Part shown: positions 28,909 to 37,810 of the stretch, piece by piece | Numbering within the stretch: the stretch's first letter is position 1 | How the letters are laid out: every line of letters starts with the position of its first letter | From: an uncultured Bacteroides sp. | Lineage (GTDB): Bacteria; Bacteroidota; Bacteroidia; Bacteroidales; Bacteroidaceae | Direction of reading: 5' to 3' | DNA length: 64,000 nt | Assembly (NCBI GenBank): GCA_900556625.1 | Contig: USPQ01000003.1 | Coordinates: 1 to 64,000, forward strand | Program-made: the position numbers and the translations under genes | Notes under the pieces: generated by a model | Told to the model about the DNA's origin: nothing | Seen by the model: only the letters and a program-made list of their open reading frames with translations | Databases searched by the model: none

Positions 28909-30213
28909 ATGAATAACATGAAAAAGAAACTCATTCTCTTTACTTCGGTTACAATTGCGCTTGCATCGTGCCAAACAGCCCCTAAGGAAGACTACGGTTG
29001 GATAAAAAAAGGACTGGATGTAGCTTCTGCACAATTACAACTTTCCGCAGAAGAAGTTAGCGGCATAGGAATGCTGCCGCGTTCTATCCGTACAGGCTAT
29101 GACATGGCGTTTCTTTGCCGTCAATTGGAAAGAGACTCACTGACCTTCAAAGATTCGCTTCGCGCACAACCTGCTGCAGAGCAATTAGGAAAACGCCGTC
29201 TCTGTGGCGTTTATGACTGGACAAGCGGCTTCTTTCCTGGTTCTTTATGGTACGCATACGAACTGACTGGGAATGACACTCTGAAAGCACAAGCCATTCA
29301 ATATACAAATCTCTTGAATCCTGTACGCTATTACAAAGGCACACACGATTTAGGCTTCATGATCAATTGCAGTTATGGCAATGCTGAACGTCTGGCCCCT
29401 AACGATACTATCGCAGCTGTGATGAAAGAAACTGCCGACAACCTCTGCGGACGTTTCAACGATTCTATCGCCGCTATCCGTTCATGGGATTTCGGAACAT
29501 GGAACTTCCCGGTTATCATCGACAACATGATGAACCTCGACCTTCTGTTTAACGTAGCAAAAGCAACAGGTGACAACAAATATAAAGATATTGCCGTTAA
29601 ACACGCCATGACTACCATGAACAACCATTTCCGTCCGGATTACACTTGCTGGCATGTAGTGAGCTACAACAACGACGGAACAGTAGAACGCAAACAGACT
29701 CATCAAGGCAAGAACGATGATTCTTCATGGGCACGCGGCCAGGCATGGGCTGTATATGGTTACACAGCTTGCTACCGTGAAACGAACGACACTACTTTCT
29801 TGAACTTTGCAGTGAAAGTAGCCGACATGATAATGGATCGTGTAAAGACTGACGACGCTATCCCTTATTGGGACTATGACGCTCCTGTGACAGAAGAGAC
29901 TCCGCGTGATGCATCCGCTGCTGCCGTTACTGCTTCTGCATTAATCGAGTTGAGTACTATGGTTCCCGACGGACAGAAATATCTGGATTACGCAGAAAAG
30001 ATTCTGAAGAGTTTGTCAAGCGATGCATACCTTGCAAAAGTTGGCGATAATCAAGGATTTATCCTATTGCACTCTGTCGGCTCATTGCCTAACGGTTCTG
30101 AAATAGACACTCCGCTAAACTATGCCGACTACTACTATCTGGAAGCATTGAAGAGATTCATGGAGTTGAAGAAGTTGAGAGTTGAGAATGGAGAGTTGAG
30201 AGTGATTCAGTAA
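28909..30213 (+). CDS. GH88 unsaturated glucuronyl hydrolase
   Basis: A 434-residue enzyme that hydrates and releases the 4,5-unsaturated uronic acid from the non-reducing end of lyase products. A lipoprotein signal (ALASC, Cys21) precedes an (alpha/alpha)6 domain with family motifs VYDWTSGFFPGSLWYAYE, THDLGFM (Asp147 candidate), FGTWNFPVIIDNMMNLDLL (Asp205 candidate), HQGKNDDSSWARGQAW and TPRDASAAAVTASALIEL. Position matches BT4658. The last residues (about KLRVENGELRVIQ) are encoded by a GTTGAGA-type repeat and probably replace the original stop. It leads the GH88-PL12-sulfatase-DUF3604-ROK-MFS-PL15 transcript. Confidence 0.94.
   Translation: MNNMKKKLILFTSVTIALASCQTAPKEDYGWIKKGLDVASAQLQLSAEEVSGIGMLPRSIRTGYDMAFLCRQLERDSLTFKDSLRAQPAAEQLGKRRLCGVYDWTSGFFPGSLWYAYELTGNDTLKAQAIQYTNLLNPVRYYKGTHDLGFMINCSYGNAERLAPNDTIAAVMKETADNLCGRFNDSIAAIRSWDFGTWNFPVIIDNMMNLDLLFNVAKATGDNKYKDIAVKHAMTTMNNHFRPDYTCWHVVSYNNDGTVERKQTHQGKNDDSSWARGQAWAVYGYTACYRETNDTTFLNFAVKVADMIMDRVKTDDAIPYWDYDAPVTEETPRDASAAAVTASALIELSTMVPDGQKYLDYAEKILKSLSSDAYLAKVGDNQGFILLHSVGSLPNGSEIDTPLNYADYYYLEALKRFMELKKLRVENGELRVIQ
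30163..30202. repeat. GAGTTGAGA-type short repeat at the GH88 3' end
   Basis: Tandem degenerate units of GAGTTGA(A/G)(A/G) span the last codons of the GH88 gene. A related inverted copy lies at the ROK/MFS junction (36483-36530). Confidence 0.55.
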
Positions 30214-30261
30214 TATAAGAGTAAGAGTCCAATAGTAAATTTTAAAATCGTAAAGTATATC

Positions 30262-32262
30262 ATGAATAAAACTTTAAAATATATCGTCCTACTGACATTT
30301 GCATGTCTCGTAGGCAAAGGTTATGCCCAAGAGTTGAAAAGCGAAGTATTTTCACTTCTCAATCTGGACTATCCGGGACTGGAAAAAGTGAAAGCACTCC
30401 ATCAGGAGGGTAAAAATGAGGATGCAGCCAAAGCTTTGCTTGATTACTATCGCGCACGTACAAACGTAAAAACCCCGGACATCAATCTGAAAAAAATCAC
30501 TATCGGCAAAGAAGAACAGAAATGGGCAGACGACGCGCTGCAACATACTTTCTTTGTACACAAAGGTTATCAACCTTCTTATAATTATGGAGAAGACATC
30601 AACTGGCAATATTGGCCGGTGAAAGATAACGAACTCCGCTGGCAGTTGCACCGCCACAAATGGTTCACTCCGATGGGTAAGGCTTACCGTGTATCCGGTG
30701 ATGAGAAATATGCCAAAGAATGGGCTCATCAGTATATCGACTGGATCAAAAAGAATCCGTTGGTGAAGATGGATAAAAAAGAATATGAAATGTTGAGTGA
30801 CAGCAAACTTAAAGGTGAAGTGGAAAACGTACGTTTTGCATGGCGTCCGTTGGAAGTGAGCAACCGTCTGCAGGACCAGACTTCACAGTTCCAGTTGTTT
30901 CTCCCCTCTCCTTCTTTCACTCCGGATTTCCTGACAGAATTTCTGGTGAACTATCACAAACACGCCGTACATATTCTGGGCAATTACTCAGATCAAGGCA
31001 ACCACTTGCTGTTTGAAGCCCAACGTATGATTTATGCCGGTACTTTCTTTCCTGAATTCAAGGATGCTCCGACCTGGAGAAAAAGCGGTATAGATATTCT
31101 GAACCGCGAAATCCGTGTACAGGTATACGAAGACGGCGGACAGTTCGAACTTGATCCTCACTACCACCTTGCTTCAATCAACATTTTCTGCAAAGCATTG
31201 GGTATCGCAGATGTTAACGGATTCCGCAAAGAATTTCCACAGGATTATCTGGATACCATCGAAAGCATGATTATGTTCTACGCAAATATTTCCTTCCCGG
31301 ATTACACTAACCCATGTTTCAGCGATGCCAAACTGACAACAAAGAAGGAAATGGTGAAGAACTACAAGGCATGGAGCAAGTTGTTCCCGAAAAACCAGAC
31401 TGTCAAATACTTCGCAACAGAAGGCAAGGAAGGCGCATTGCCGGATTATATGTCTAAAGGTTTCAAAAAGTCAGGTTTCTTCGTGTTCCGCAATTCTTGG
31501 GGAATGAATGCCACCCAGATGGTAGTAAAAGCCGGTCCGAAAGGAGAATGGCACTGCCAGCCGGACAACGGTACATTCGAGCTTTGGTTCAATGGCAAAA
31601 ACCTGTTCCCCGATTCGGGTTCGTATGTGTATGCAGGCGATGGTGAGGTTATGGAGCAACGTAACTGGCATCGTCAGACTTGTGTTCACAACACTGTGAC
31701 TCTGAACAACAAAAATCTGGATACAACAGAATCTGTAACTAAGTTATGGCAACCGGAAGGAACAATCCAAACGCTGGTGACTGAAAACCCAAGCTACAAA
31801 AACTTGAAGCACCGTCGTTCCGTTTTCTTCGTTGACAACACATACTTTGTAATTGTAGACGAATTGGTAGGCAGCGCCAAAGGTTCCATCAACCTTCATT
31901 ATCAAATGCCGAAGGGAGAAATCGCAAACAGTCGCGAAGACATGACATTCCTTACTCAGTTTGAGGATGGAAGCAACATGAAACTGCAATGTTTCGGTCC
32001 TACCGGCATGACTATGAAAAAAGAACCCGGATGGTGCTCAACAGCTTATCGCAAACGTTACAAACGTATGAATGTATCATTCAACGTGAAGAAAGACGGC
32101 GAAGAAGCTGTACGTTATATCACTGTGATCTATCCGGTAAAGAAAAGCGCAGATGCCCCTAAATTTGACGCTAAATTCAAGAACAAAGCGTTCGATGAAA
32201 ATGGTCTGGAAGTAGAAGTGAAAGTAAACGGAAAGAAACAGTCACTAAAATACAAAATATAG
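30262..32262 (+). CDS. PL12 heparinase III-like lyase (BT4657 position)
   Basis: A 666-residue heparan sulfate lyase. Unlike its two paralogs here it has a cleavable signal peptide (ending KGYAQ) without a lipobox Cys, so it is probably periplasmic. Catalytic candidates are Asn247 (QGNHLLF), Tyr301 (DPHYHLA) and His431 (EWHCQPDNGTFELW); their spacing equals that of Asn240/Tyr294/His424 in Pedobacter heparinase III. The C-terminal beta-sandwich carries NGKNLFPDSG. The sulfatase starts 6 bp after its stop. The job is to depolymerise imported low-sulfated HS to unsaturated disaccharides. Confidence 0.95.
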   Translation: MNKTLKYIVLLTFACLVGKGYAQELKSEVFSLLNLDYPGLEKVKALHQEGKNEDAAKALLDYYRARTNVKTPDINLKKITIGKEEQKWADDALQHTFFVHKGYQPSYNYGEDINWQYWPVKDNELRWQLHRHKWFTPMGKAYRVSGDEKYAKEWAHQYIDWIKKNPLVKMDKKEYEMLSDSKLKGEVENVRFAWRPLEVSNRLQDQTSQFQLFLPSPSFTPDFLTEFLVNYHKHAVHILGNYSDQGNHLLFEAQRMIYAGTFFPEFKDAPTWRKSGIDILNREIRVQVYEDGGQFELDPHYHLASINIFCKALGIADVNGFRKEFPQDYLDTIESMIMFYANISFPDYTNPCFSDAKLTTKKEMVKNYKAWSKLFPKNQTVKYFATEGKEGALPDYMSKGFKKSGFFVFRNSWGMNATQMVVKAGPKGEWHCQPDNGTFELWFNGKNLFPDSGSYVYAGDGEVMEQRNWHRQTCVHNTVTLNNKNLDTTESVTKLWQPEGTIQTLVTENPSYKNLKHRRSVFFVDNTYFVIVDELVGSAKGSINLHYQMPKGEIANSREDMTFLTQFEDGSNMKLQCFGPTGMTMKKEPGWCSTAYRKRYKRMNVSFNVKKDGEEAVRYITVIYPVKKSADAPKFDAKFKNKAFDENGLEVEVKVNGKKQSLKYKI

Positions 32263-32268
32263 TAATTG

Positions 32269-33876
32269 ATGAAAAACTCCTCTACCCTATTCCTCCCGTT
32301 GGCTGCATTAAGCCTTGCTTCATGCGGTGGTCAAAAGAAGGAAGAAGCTAAACAGCCGAACATCATTTTCATGATGACGGATGACCATACCACTCAGGCA
32401 ATGTCATGCTATGGAGGAAATCTGATCCAGACTCCTAACATGGACCGGATTGCCAACGAAGGTATCCGTTTCGATAATTGTTATGCTGTCAACGCTCTCT
32501 CCGGTCCTTCACGTGCTTGTATCCTGACCGGTAAGTTCAGTCACGAGAACGGCTTTACCGATAATGCCAGCACTTTCAACGGTGACCAGCAGACATTTCC
32601 AAAGCTTCTTCAACAAGCCGGATATCAGACTGCCATGATCGGCAAGTGGCACCTTATCAGTGAGCCGCAAGGTTTCGACCATTGGAGCATCCTTAGCGGT
32701 CAGCATGAACAAGGCGACTATTACGATCCTGACTTCTGGGAAGACGGTAAACATATCGTTGAAAAAGGATATGCAACAGACATTATCACAGATAAAGCCA
32801 TCAAATTCCTCGAAGGCCGCGACAAGAGCAAACCGTTCTGCATGATGTATCATCAGAAAGCACCGCACCGCAACTGGATGCCTGCTCCCCGCTATCTGGG
32901 TATCTTCAACAATACTACCTTTCCCGAACCTGCCAACTTGTTCGACGACTACGAAGGACGTGGAAGAGCGGCTCGTGAACAGGATATGTCTATCGAACAC
33001 ACTTTGACTGACGATTGGGATCTCAAACTGCTGACTCGTGAAGAAATGCTGAAAGATACTACCAACCGTCTTTACAGTGTGTACAAACGTATGCCTGCCG
33101 AAGTACAGGACAAATGGGATTCTGTGTATGCACAACGTATCGCAGAATATCGTAAGGGCGACTTGAAAGGCAAAGAGTTGATCAGTTGGAAATACCAACA
33201 GTATATGCGCGATTATCTGGCTACCACATTGGCAGTAGACGAAAACATCGGTCGCCTGATGAATTATCTCGAAAAGATTGGTGAGCTGGACAATACAATT
33301 ATTGTCTATACCTCCGATCAAGGTTTCTTCCTCGGTGAACATGGCTGGTTCGACAAACGCTTCATGTATGAAGAATGCCAGCGTATGCCGCTTATCATCC
33401 GTTATCCGAAGGCAATCAAAGCAGGAAGCGTAAGCAATGCGATCAGCATGAATGTTGACTTTGCCCCTACTTTCCTCGACTTTGCCGGAGTGGAAATACC
33501 ATCGGATATTCAAGGTGCCTCGCTGAAACCGATATTGGTGAACGAAGGCAAAACTCCTGCCGACTGGCGAAAAGCAGCTTATTATCATTATTATGAATAC
33601 CCTGCCGAGCACTCTGTAAAACGCCATTACGGTATCCGTACCCAAGATTTCAAACTGATTCATTTCTACAACGACATTGATGAATGGGAAATGTACGACA
33701 TGAAAGCCGACCCCAGAGAAATGAATAATGTTTTCGGCAAACCGGAATATGCAGAAAAACAAAAGGAACTGATGCAACTTCTTGAGGAGACTCAAAAACT
33801 GTACAAAGACACCGATCCTGATGAGAAAGAGAAAGTTCTTTTCAAAGGGGATCGCCGACTAATGAAAAACAGATAA
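32269..33876 (+). CDS. Ser-type sulfatase, GlcNAc-6-O-sulfatase (BT4656-like)
   Basis: A 535-residue S1-family sulfatase. The ATG at 32269 gives a lipoprotein signal ending LASC; an in-frame TTG 3 bp earlier is less likely. The active-site motif is SGPSRACILTG with Ser78 where other sulfatases have Cys, so it should need an anaerobic (radical SAM) maturase, not found in this window. Metal ligands are expected in MMTDDH at the N-terminus and in YTSDQGFFLGEHGW. By position it matches BT4656, which removes 6-O-sulfate from N-acetylglucosamine of heparin/HS fragments. The substrate is inferred from position. Confidence 0.93.
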   Translation: MKNSSTLFLPLAALSLASCGGQKKEEAKQPNIIFMMTDDHTTQAMSCYGGNLIQTPNMDRIANEGIRFDNCYAVNALSGPSRACILTGKFSHENGFTDNASTFNGDQQTFPKLLQQAGYQTAMIGKWHLISEPQGFDHWSILSGQHEQGDYYDPDFWEDGKHIVEKGYATDIITDKAIKFLEGRDKSKPFCMMYHQKAPHRNWMPAPRYLGIFNNTTFPEPANLFDDYEGRGRAAREQDMSIEHTLTDDWDLKLLTREEMLKDTTNRLYSVYKRMPAEVQDKWDSVYAQRIAEYRKGDLKGKELISWKYQQYMRDYLATTLAVDENIGRLMNYLEKIGELDNTIIVYTSDQGFFLGEHGWFDKRFMYEECQRMPLIIRYPKAIKAGSVSNAISMNVDFAPTFLDFAGVEIPSDIQGASLKPILVNEGKTPADWRKAAYYHYYEYPAEHSVKRHYGIRTQDFKLIHFYNDIDEWEMYDMKADPREMNNVFGKPEYAEKQKELMQLLEETQKLYKDTDPDEKEKVLFKGDRRLMKNR

Positions 33877-33892
33877 ACTAATTACTAAAACC

Positions 33893-35521
33893 ATGGATAG
33901 AAGAAAGTTCTTAAAAAACACAGGCTGGTCTTTCCTCGGATTGGCAGCTTCGGGTAGCTTATTGGGTGCTTGTGCACCGGGCAGCAAAGATGCAAAGAAA
34001 ATCATGCCATCGGCAAGCGACCTCAAAATGTATTGGGGAGACTTACATAACCACTGTAACATCACATACGGACACGGCGATATGCGCGACGCTTTTGAAG
34101 CAGCAAAAGGACAATTGGATTTTGTCAGCGTCACTCCCCATGCCATGTGGCCGGATATTCCCGGAGCGGACGATCCTCGTCTGAAATGGGTAATCGATTA
34201 TCATACAGGTGCTTTCAAACGTTTGCGTGAAGGTGGTTACGAGAAATATGTAGCCATGACAAACGAATACAATAAAGAAGGTGAATTCCTCGCTTTTATC
34301 GGCTACGAAGCTCACAGCATGGAACATGGTGACCATGTCGCACTGAACTATGACCTGGATGCACCGCTTGTTGAATGTACTTCCATTGAGGACTGGAAAC
34401 AAAAAGCCAAAGGACATAAAGTATTTATCACTCCGCACCACATGGGTTATCAAGGTGGTTATCGTGGCTACAACTGGAAATGTTTCACCGAAGGAGATCA
34501 GACTCCGTTCGTAGAGATGTATTCCCGTCACGGTCTGGCGGAAAGTGATCAGGGAGATTATCCGTATCTGCATGATATGGGACCCCGCCAATGGGAAGGA
34601 ACCATTCAATACGGTCTTGAGTTAGGCAATAAGTTCGGTATCATGGCTTCTACCGACCAGCATTCCGGTTATCCGGGAAGTTACGGAGACGGACGCATCG
34701 GAGTGCTTGCTCCATCGTTAACCCGTGATGCAATCTGGGACGCACTCCGTACCCGCCACGTATGCGCCGCAACAGGTGATAAGATTCTGATCGATTTCCG
34801 GTTGAATGACGCCTTTATGGGAGATGTAGTTCGCGGAAACAGCCGTCGCATCTATGTGAATGTAACCGGTGAAAGCTGTATCGACTATGTAGATATTATA
34901 AAGAACGGTCAGATTCTGGCCCGCATGAACGGTCCGTTGACTCCGGTTGCTCCGGAAGGTGACACGGTACGTTGCAAAGTGAAGATGGATTTCGGTTGGA
35001 ACCGCGAAGAACAATATGTACACTGGCAGGGTAAACTGTCTTTGGATAAAGGAAAATTGCACGGTGTAACTCCTTGCTTCCGTGGTGCGGCCTTCACTTC
35101 TCCGCAAGAAGGTGAAACAGAATTCCACACACACGTCAACCGCATCGTTTCCGTGAACGACAAGGAAACCGAACTGGATATGTACAGCAGCAAGAATCCG
35201 AATACTACCACAGCGGCTATGCAGGCTGTAATACTTGATGTGGAAATGCCGAAAGACGGTAAGATTATCGCAGAATTCAATGGCAAGAAGTTTGAACATA
35301 CATTAGGTGAACTGCTTGAAGGTTCACGTTCACACTTTATGATCGGCTGGTTGAGCGAAGCGATCCTCTTCAACCGCGCTATGCCGGAAAGTTGCTTCAC
35401 GGTAGAACATTACATGGAGGATAAAGAGCCTCAACGTGATACGGATTATTACTATGTACGCGCCCGTCAACGCGACGGACAATGGGCGTGGAGTTCACCG
35501 ATCTGGGCAGAAAGAGTGTAA
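33893..35521 (+). CDS. DUF3604 PHP-like protein with Tat/lipoprotein signal
   Basis: A 542-residue DUF3604-family protein at the BT4655 position. The N-terminus MDRRKFLKNTGWSFLGLAAS has the twin-arginine pattern RRKFLK followed by a lipobox LLGAC (Cys27), suggesting folded export and lipidation. The domain begins with WGDLHNH (His52, His54), the first metal-binding element of PHP-like amidohydrolases, and later shows STDQHSGYPGSYGDG. It therefore looks like a metal-dependent hydrolase, but its reaction in HS breakdown is not known to me. It lies 16 bp after the sulfatase and 18 bp before the kinase, inside the operon. Confidence 0.85.
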   Translation: MDRRKFLKNTGWSFLGLAASGSLLGACAPGSKDAKKIMPSASDLKMYWGDLHNHCNITYGHGDMRDAFEAAKGQLDFVSVTPHAMWPDIPGADDPRLKWVIDYHTGAFKRLREGGYEKYVAMTNEYNKEGEFLAFIGYEAHSMEHGDHVALNYDLDAPLVECTSIEDWKQKAKGHKVFITPHHMGYQGGYRGYNWKCFTEGDQTPFVEMYSRHGLAESDQGDYPYLHDMGPRQWEGTIQYGLELGNKFGIMASTDQHSGYPGSYGDGRIGVLAPSLTRDAIWDALRTRHVCAATGDKILIDFRLNDAFMGDVVRGNSRRIYVNVTGESCIDYVDIIKNGQILARMNGPLTPVAPEGDTVRCKVKMDFGWNREEQYVHWQGKLSLDKGKLHGVTPCFRGAAFTSPQEGETEFHTHVNRIVSVNDKETELDMYSSKNPNTTTAAMQAVILDVEMPKDGKIIAEFNGKKFEHTLGELLEGSRSHFMIGWLSEAILFNRAMPESCFTVEHYMEDKEPQRDTDYYYVRARQRDGQWAWSSPIWAERV

Positions 35522-35539
35522 ATCAAGTATTAAAATGAT

Positions 35540-36499
35540 ATGGAAAAAGAATACGCTATAGGAATTGACCTTGGCGGAACTTCAGTGAAATACGCCCTTA
35601 TTGATAATGAAGGCGTATTTCATTTTCAAGGGAAGTTGCCGTCGAAAGCCGATGTATCGGCAGAAGCGGTCATCGGACAGTTGGTTGCCGCCATCAATGA
35701 AGTGAAGGCTTTTGCAAAAGAACAGGATTATAAGATTAACGGTATAGGAATCGGAACACCGGGTATCGTAGATTGTACGAACCGGATCGTTCTGGGAGGT
35801 GCGGAGAACATCAAGGGATGGGAAAACCTATGTTTGGCAGACCGCATTGAAGCAGAAACCGGCATTCCGGTTTTATTGGGGAATGATGCTAACCTGATGG
35901 GACTAGGTGAAACTATGTACGGGGCAGGCAAAGGAGCGACTCATGTTGTTTTCTTAACGGTAGGAACCGGTATCGGCGGTGCAGTTGTTATCGACGGTAA
36001 ATTATTCAACGGTTTTGCCAATCGGGGAACGGAATTAGGGCACGTACCCTTAATAGCCAATGGAGAGCCCTGCGCTTGTGGTTCTGTCGGCTGTCTGGAG
36101 CACTATGCTTCTACTTCCGCTCTCGTACGACGTTTCAGTAAACGAATAGCAGAAGCCGGTATCTCCTACCCGGGCGAAGAAATCAACGGTGAATTGATTG
36201 TGCGTCTTTACAAACAAGGCGATAAGATTGCTACCGAATCACTGGAAGAACATTGCGATTTTCTGGGACACGGTATTGCCGGATTCATCAATACGTTCAG
36301 CCCTCAGAAGATTGTGATCGGCGGAGGCCTTTCCGAAGCCGGTGATTTTTATATCCGGAAGGTAAGTGAAAAAGCACACCGTTATGCTATCTCCGACTGT
36401 GCCGTGAATACGGAAATCATGGCTGCCGCATTAGGCAATAAGGCAGGAAGTATCGGGGCCGCTTCCCTCTTCTTTAATGGAAAGTTAAAAGTTGAATAA
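35540..36499 (+). CDS. ROK-family sugar kinase (BT4654-like)
   Basis: A 319-residue cytoplasmic ROK kinase, likely phosphorylating glucosamine or N-acetylglucosamine freed from HS. ATP phosphate-binding loop GIDLGGTSVKYALID (6-22); catalytic Asp116 in GNDAN; the ROK zinc site with His168 and Cys178, Cys180, Cys185 (CACGSVGC). No DNA-binding domain, so it is an enzyme and not a NagC-type repressor. Its final codons (GKLKVE) fall in an inverted AGTTGA-type repeat. The MFS transporter starts 42 bp later. Confidence 0.93.
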   Translation: MEKEYAIGIDLGGTSVKYALIDNEGVFHFQGKLPSKADVSAEAVIGQLVAAINEVKAFAKEQDYKINGIGIGTPGIVDCTNRIVLGGAENIKGWENLCLADRIEAETGIPVLLGNDANLMGLGETMYGAGKGATHVVFLTVGTGIGGAVVIDGKLFNGFANRGTELGHVPLIANGEPCACGSVGCLEHYASTSALVRRFSKRIAEAGISYPGEEINGELIVRLYKQGDKIATESLEEHCDFLGHGIAGFINTFSPQKIVIGGGLSEAGDFYIRKVSEKAHRYAISDCAVNTEIMAAALGNKAGSIGAASLFFNGKLKVE

Positions 36500-36530
36500 A
36501 CTCTCGACTTCCAATTGTCAACTTTCAACT
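36483..36530. repeat. AGTTGA-type inverted repeat at the ROK/MFS junction
   Basis: AGTTAAAAGTTGA (36483-36495) is an inverted copy, one mismatch, of TCAACTTTCAACT (36518-36530). The left arm overlaps the last ROK codons. The hairpin lies just before the MFS start and may affect its translation. Confidence 0.55.
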
Positions 36531-36541
36531 TATTCAAAATT

Positions 36542-37810
36542 ATGAAAAGAAATATAGGAATGCTGGCGCTGATAATGGCGTTTTGGTTCACAATCTCGTT
36601 TATCACTAATATTCTGGGACCACTTATTCCGGACATCATTCACAACTTCAATTTAAGTGACCTGGCAATGGCGGGTTTTATCCCGACCTCTTTCTTTCTG
36701 GCTTATGCCATCATGTCCATTCCCGCCGGGTTACTGATCGACCGTTTCGGTGAAAAGCCGGTATTGTTCGGCGGATTCCTAATGCCGTTTATCGGAACGA
36801 TTCTGTTTGCTTGTATGCATACCTATCCGATGTTGCTGGCTTCTTCCTTCATCATCGGCTTGGGGATGGCTATGCTGCAAACGGTACTGAATCCGCTTCA
36901 ACGTACTGTGGGAGGGGAAGAGAACTATGCGTTCGTTGCCGAACTGGCGCAATTTATGTTTGGAATCGCTTCTTTCCTGAGTCCTTTAGTGTATACTTAT
37001 CTGATTCGTGAACTTGATCCGGCAACGTACACAGCCGGAAAAGGATTCTTCATTGATTTATTGGCAGACGTCACCCCGCGGGAAATGCCTTGGGTATCGC
37101 TTTATTGGATATTCGCCTTAATTCTGTTGGTCATGTTGATTGCCGTCAGTCTCTCCCGTTTCCCGAAAATTGAATTGAAAGAAGACGAGAAAAGCGGATC
37201 AAAGGATTCCTATCTGGCTTTATTCAAACAAAAGTATGTATGGCTGTTCTTTCTGGGAATCTTCTGTTATGTCAGCACAGAGCAGGGCACTTCTATCTTT
37301 ATGAGTACATTCCTCGAACAGTATCATGGAGTCAACCCTCAAACAGATGGCGCGCAAGCCGTTAGTTATTTTTGGGGATTGATGACGACCGGTTGTCTGG
37401 TCGGAATGTTGCTGCTGAAGTTGATTGACAGCAAACGATTGTTACAGATTTCGGGAGTATTGACGATTGTGTTGTTGCTTTCCGCTTTATTCGGAAGCAA
37501 GGGAATTGCTTTGATTGCTTTCCCTGCCGTAGGATTCAGCATTTCAATGATGTACTCCATCGTGTTCTCTCTGGCCTTGAATTCCGCCTCACAACATCAT
37601 GGCTCCTTTGCCGGTATTTTATGTTCCGCAATCGTAGGCGGAGCAGGCGGTCCGATGATTGTCAGCACGATAGCCGATGCTACGTCGCTGAGAACAGGTA
37701 TGTTGTTTATCCTGGTCTTTGTAGGATACATCACGTTCATCGGCTTTTGGGCTCGCCCGTTGATTAACAATAAGACAGTGAAACTGAAAAAACTGTTAAA
37801 AAAAGCATGA
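36542..37810 (+). CDS. MFS sugar transporter (BT4653-like)
   Basis: A 422-residue inner-membrane major facilitator with about 12 hydrophobic segments. The ATG at 36542 (MKRNIGMLALIMAF) starts directly in the first helix; the frame is open to a TTG at 36515, inside the repeat, which is less likely. The loop 2-3 motif appears as GLLIDRFGEKPVLFGG. It probably imports the monosaccharides or disaccharides made in the periplasm. Its TGA stop overlaps the next ATG (ATGA), so the PL15 gene is translationally coupled. Confidence 0.9.
   Translation: MKRNIGMLALIMAFWFTISFITNILGPLIPDIIHNFNLSDLAMAGFIPTSFFLAYAIMSIPAGLLIDRFGEKPVLFGGFLMPFIGTILFACMHTYPMLLASSFIIGLGMAMLQTVLNPLQRTVGGEENYAFVAELAQFMFGIASFLSPLVYTYLIRELDPATYTAGKGFFIDLLADVTPREMPWVSLYWIFALILLVMLIAVSLSRFPKIELKEDEKSGSKDSYLALFKQKYVWLFFLGIFCYVSTEQGTSIFMSTFLEQYHGVNPQTDGAQAVSYFWGLMTTGCLVGMLLLKLIDSKRLLQISGVLTIVLLLSALFGSKGIALIAFPAVGFSISMMYSIVFSLALNSASQHHGSFAGILCSAIVGGAGGPMIVSTIADATSLRTGMLFILVFVGYITFIGFWARPLINNKTVKLKKLLKKA

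Noticed and set aside
32509..33795. A 428-codon minus-strand open frame inside the sulfatase gene
   Set aside because: It lies fully antisense to a clear sulfatase, shows no domain, and is rich in Phe, Val and Cys as expected of a reverse-strand shadow.
34043..35400. Several minus-strand frames of 160-190 codons inside the DUF3604 gene
   Set aside because: Antisense shadows of a well-supported gene with no recognisable motifs or start context.
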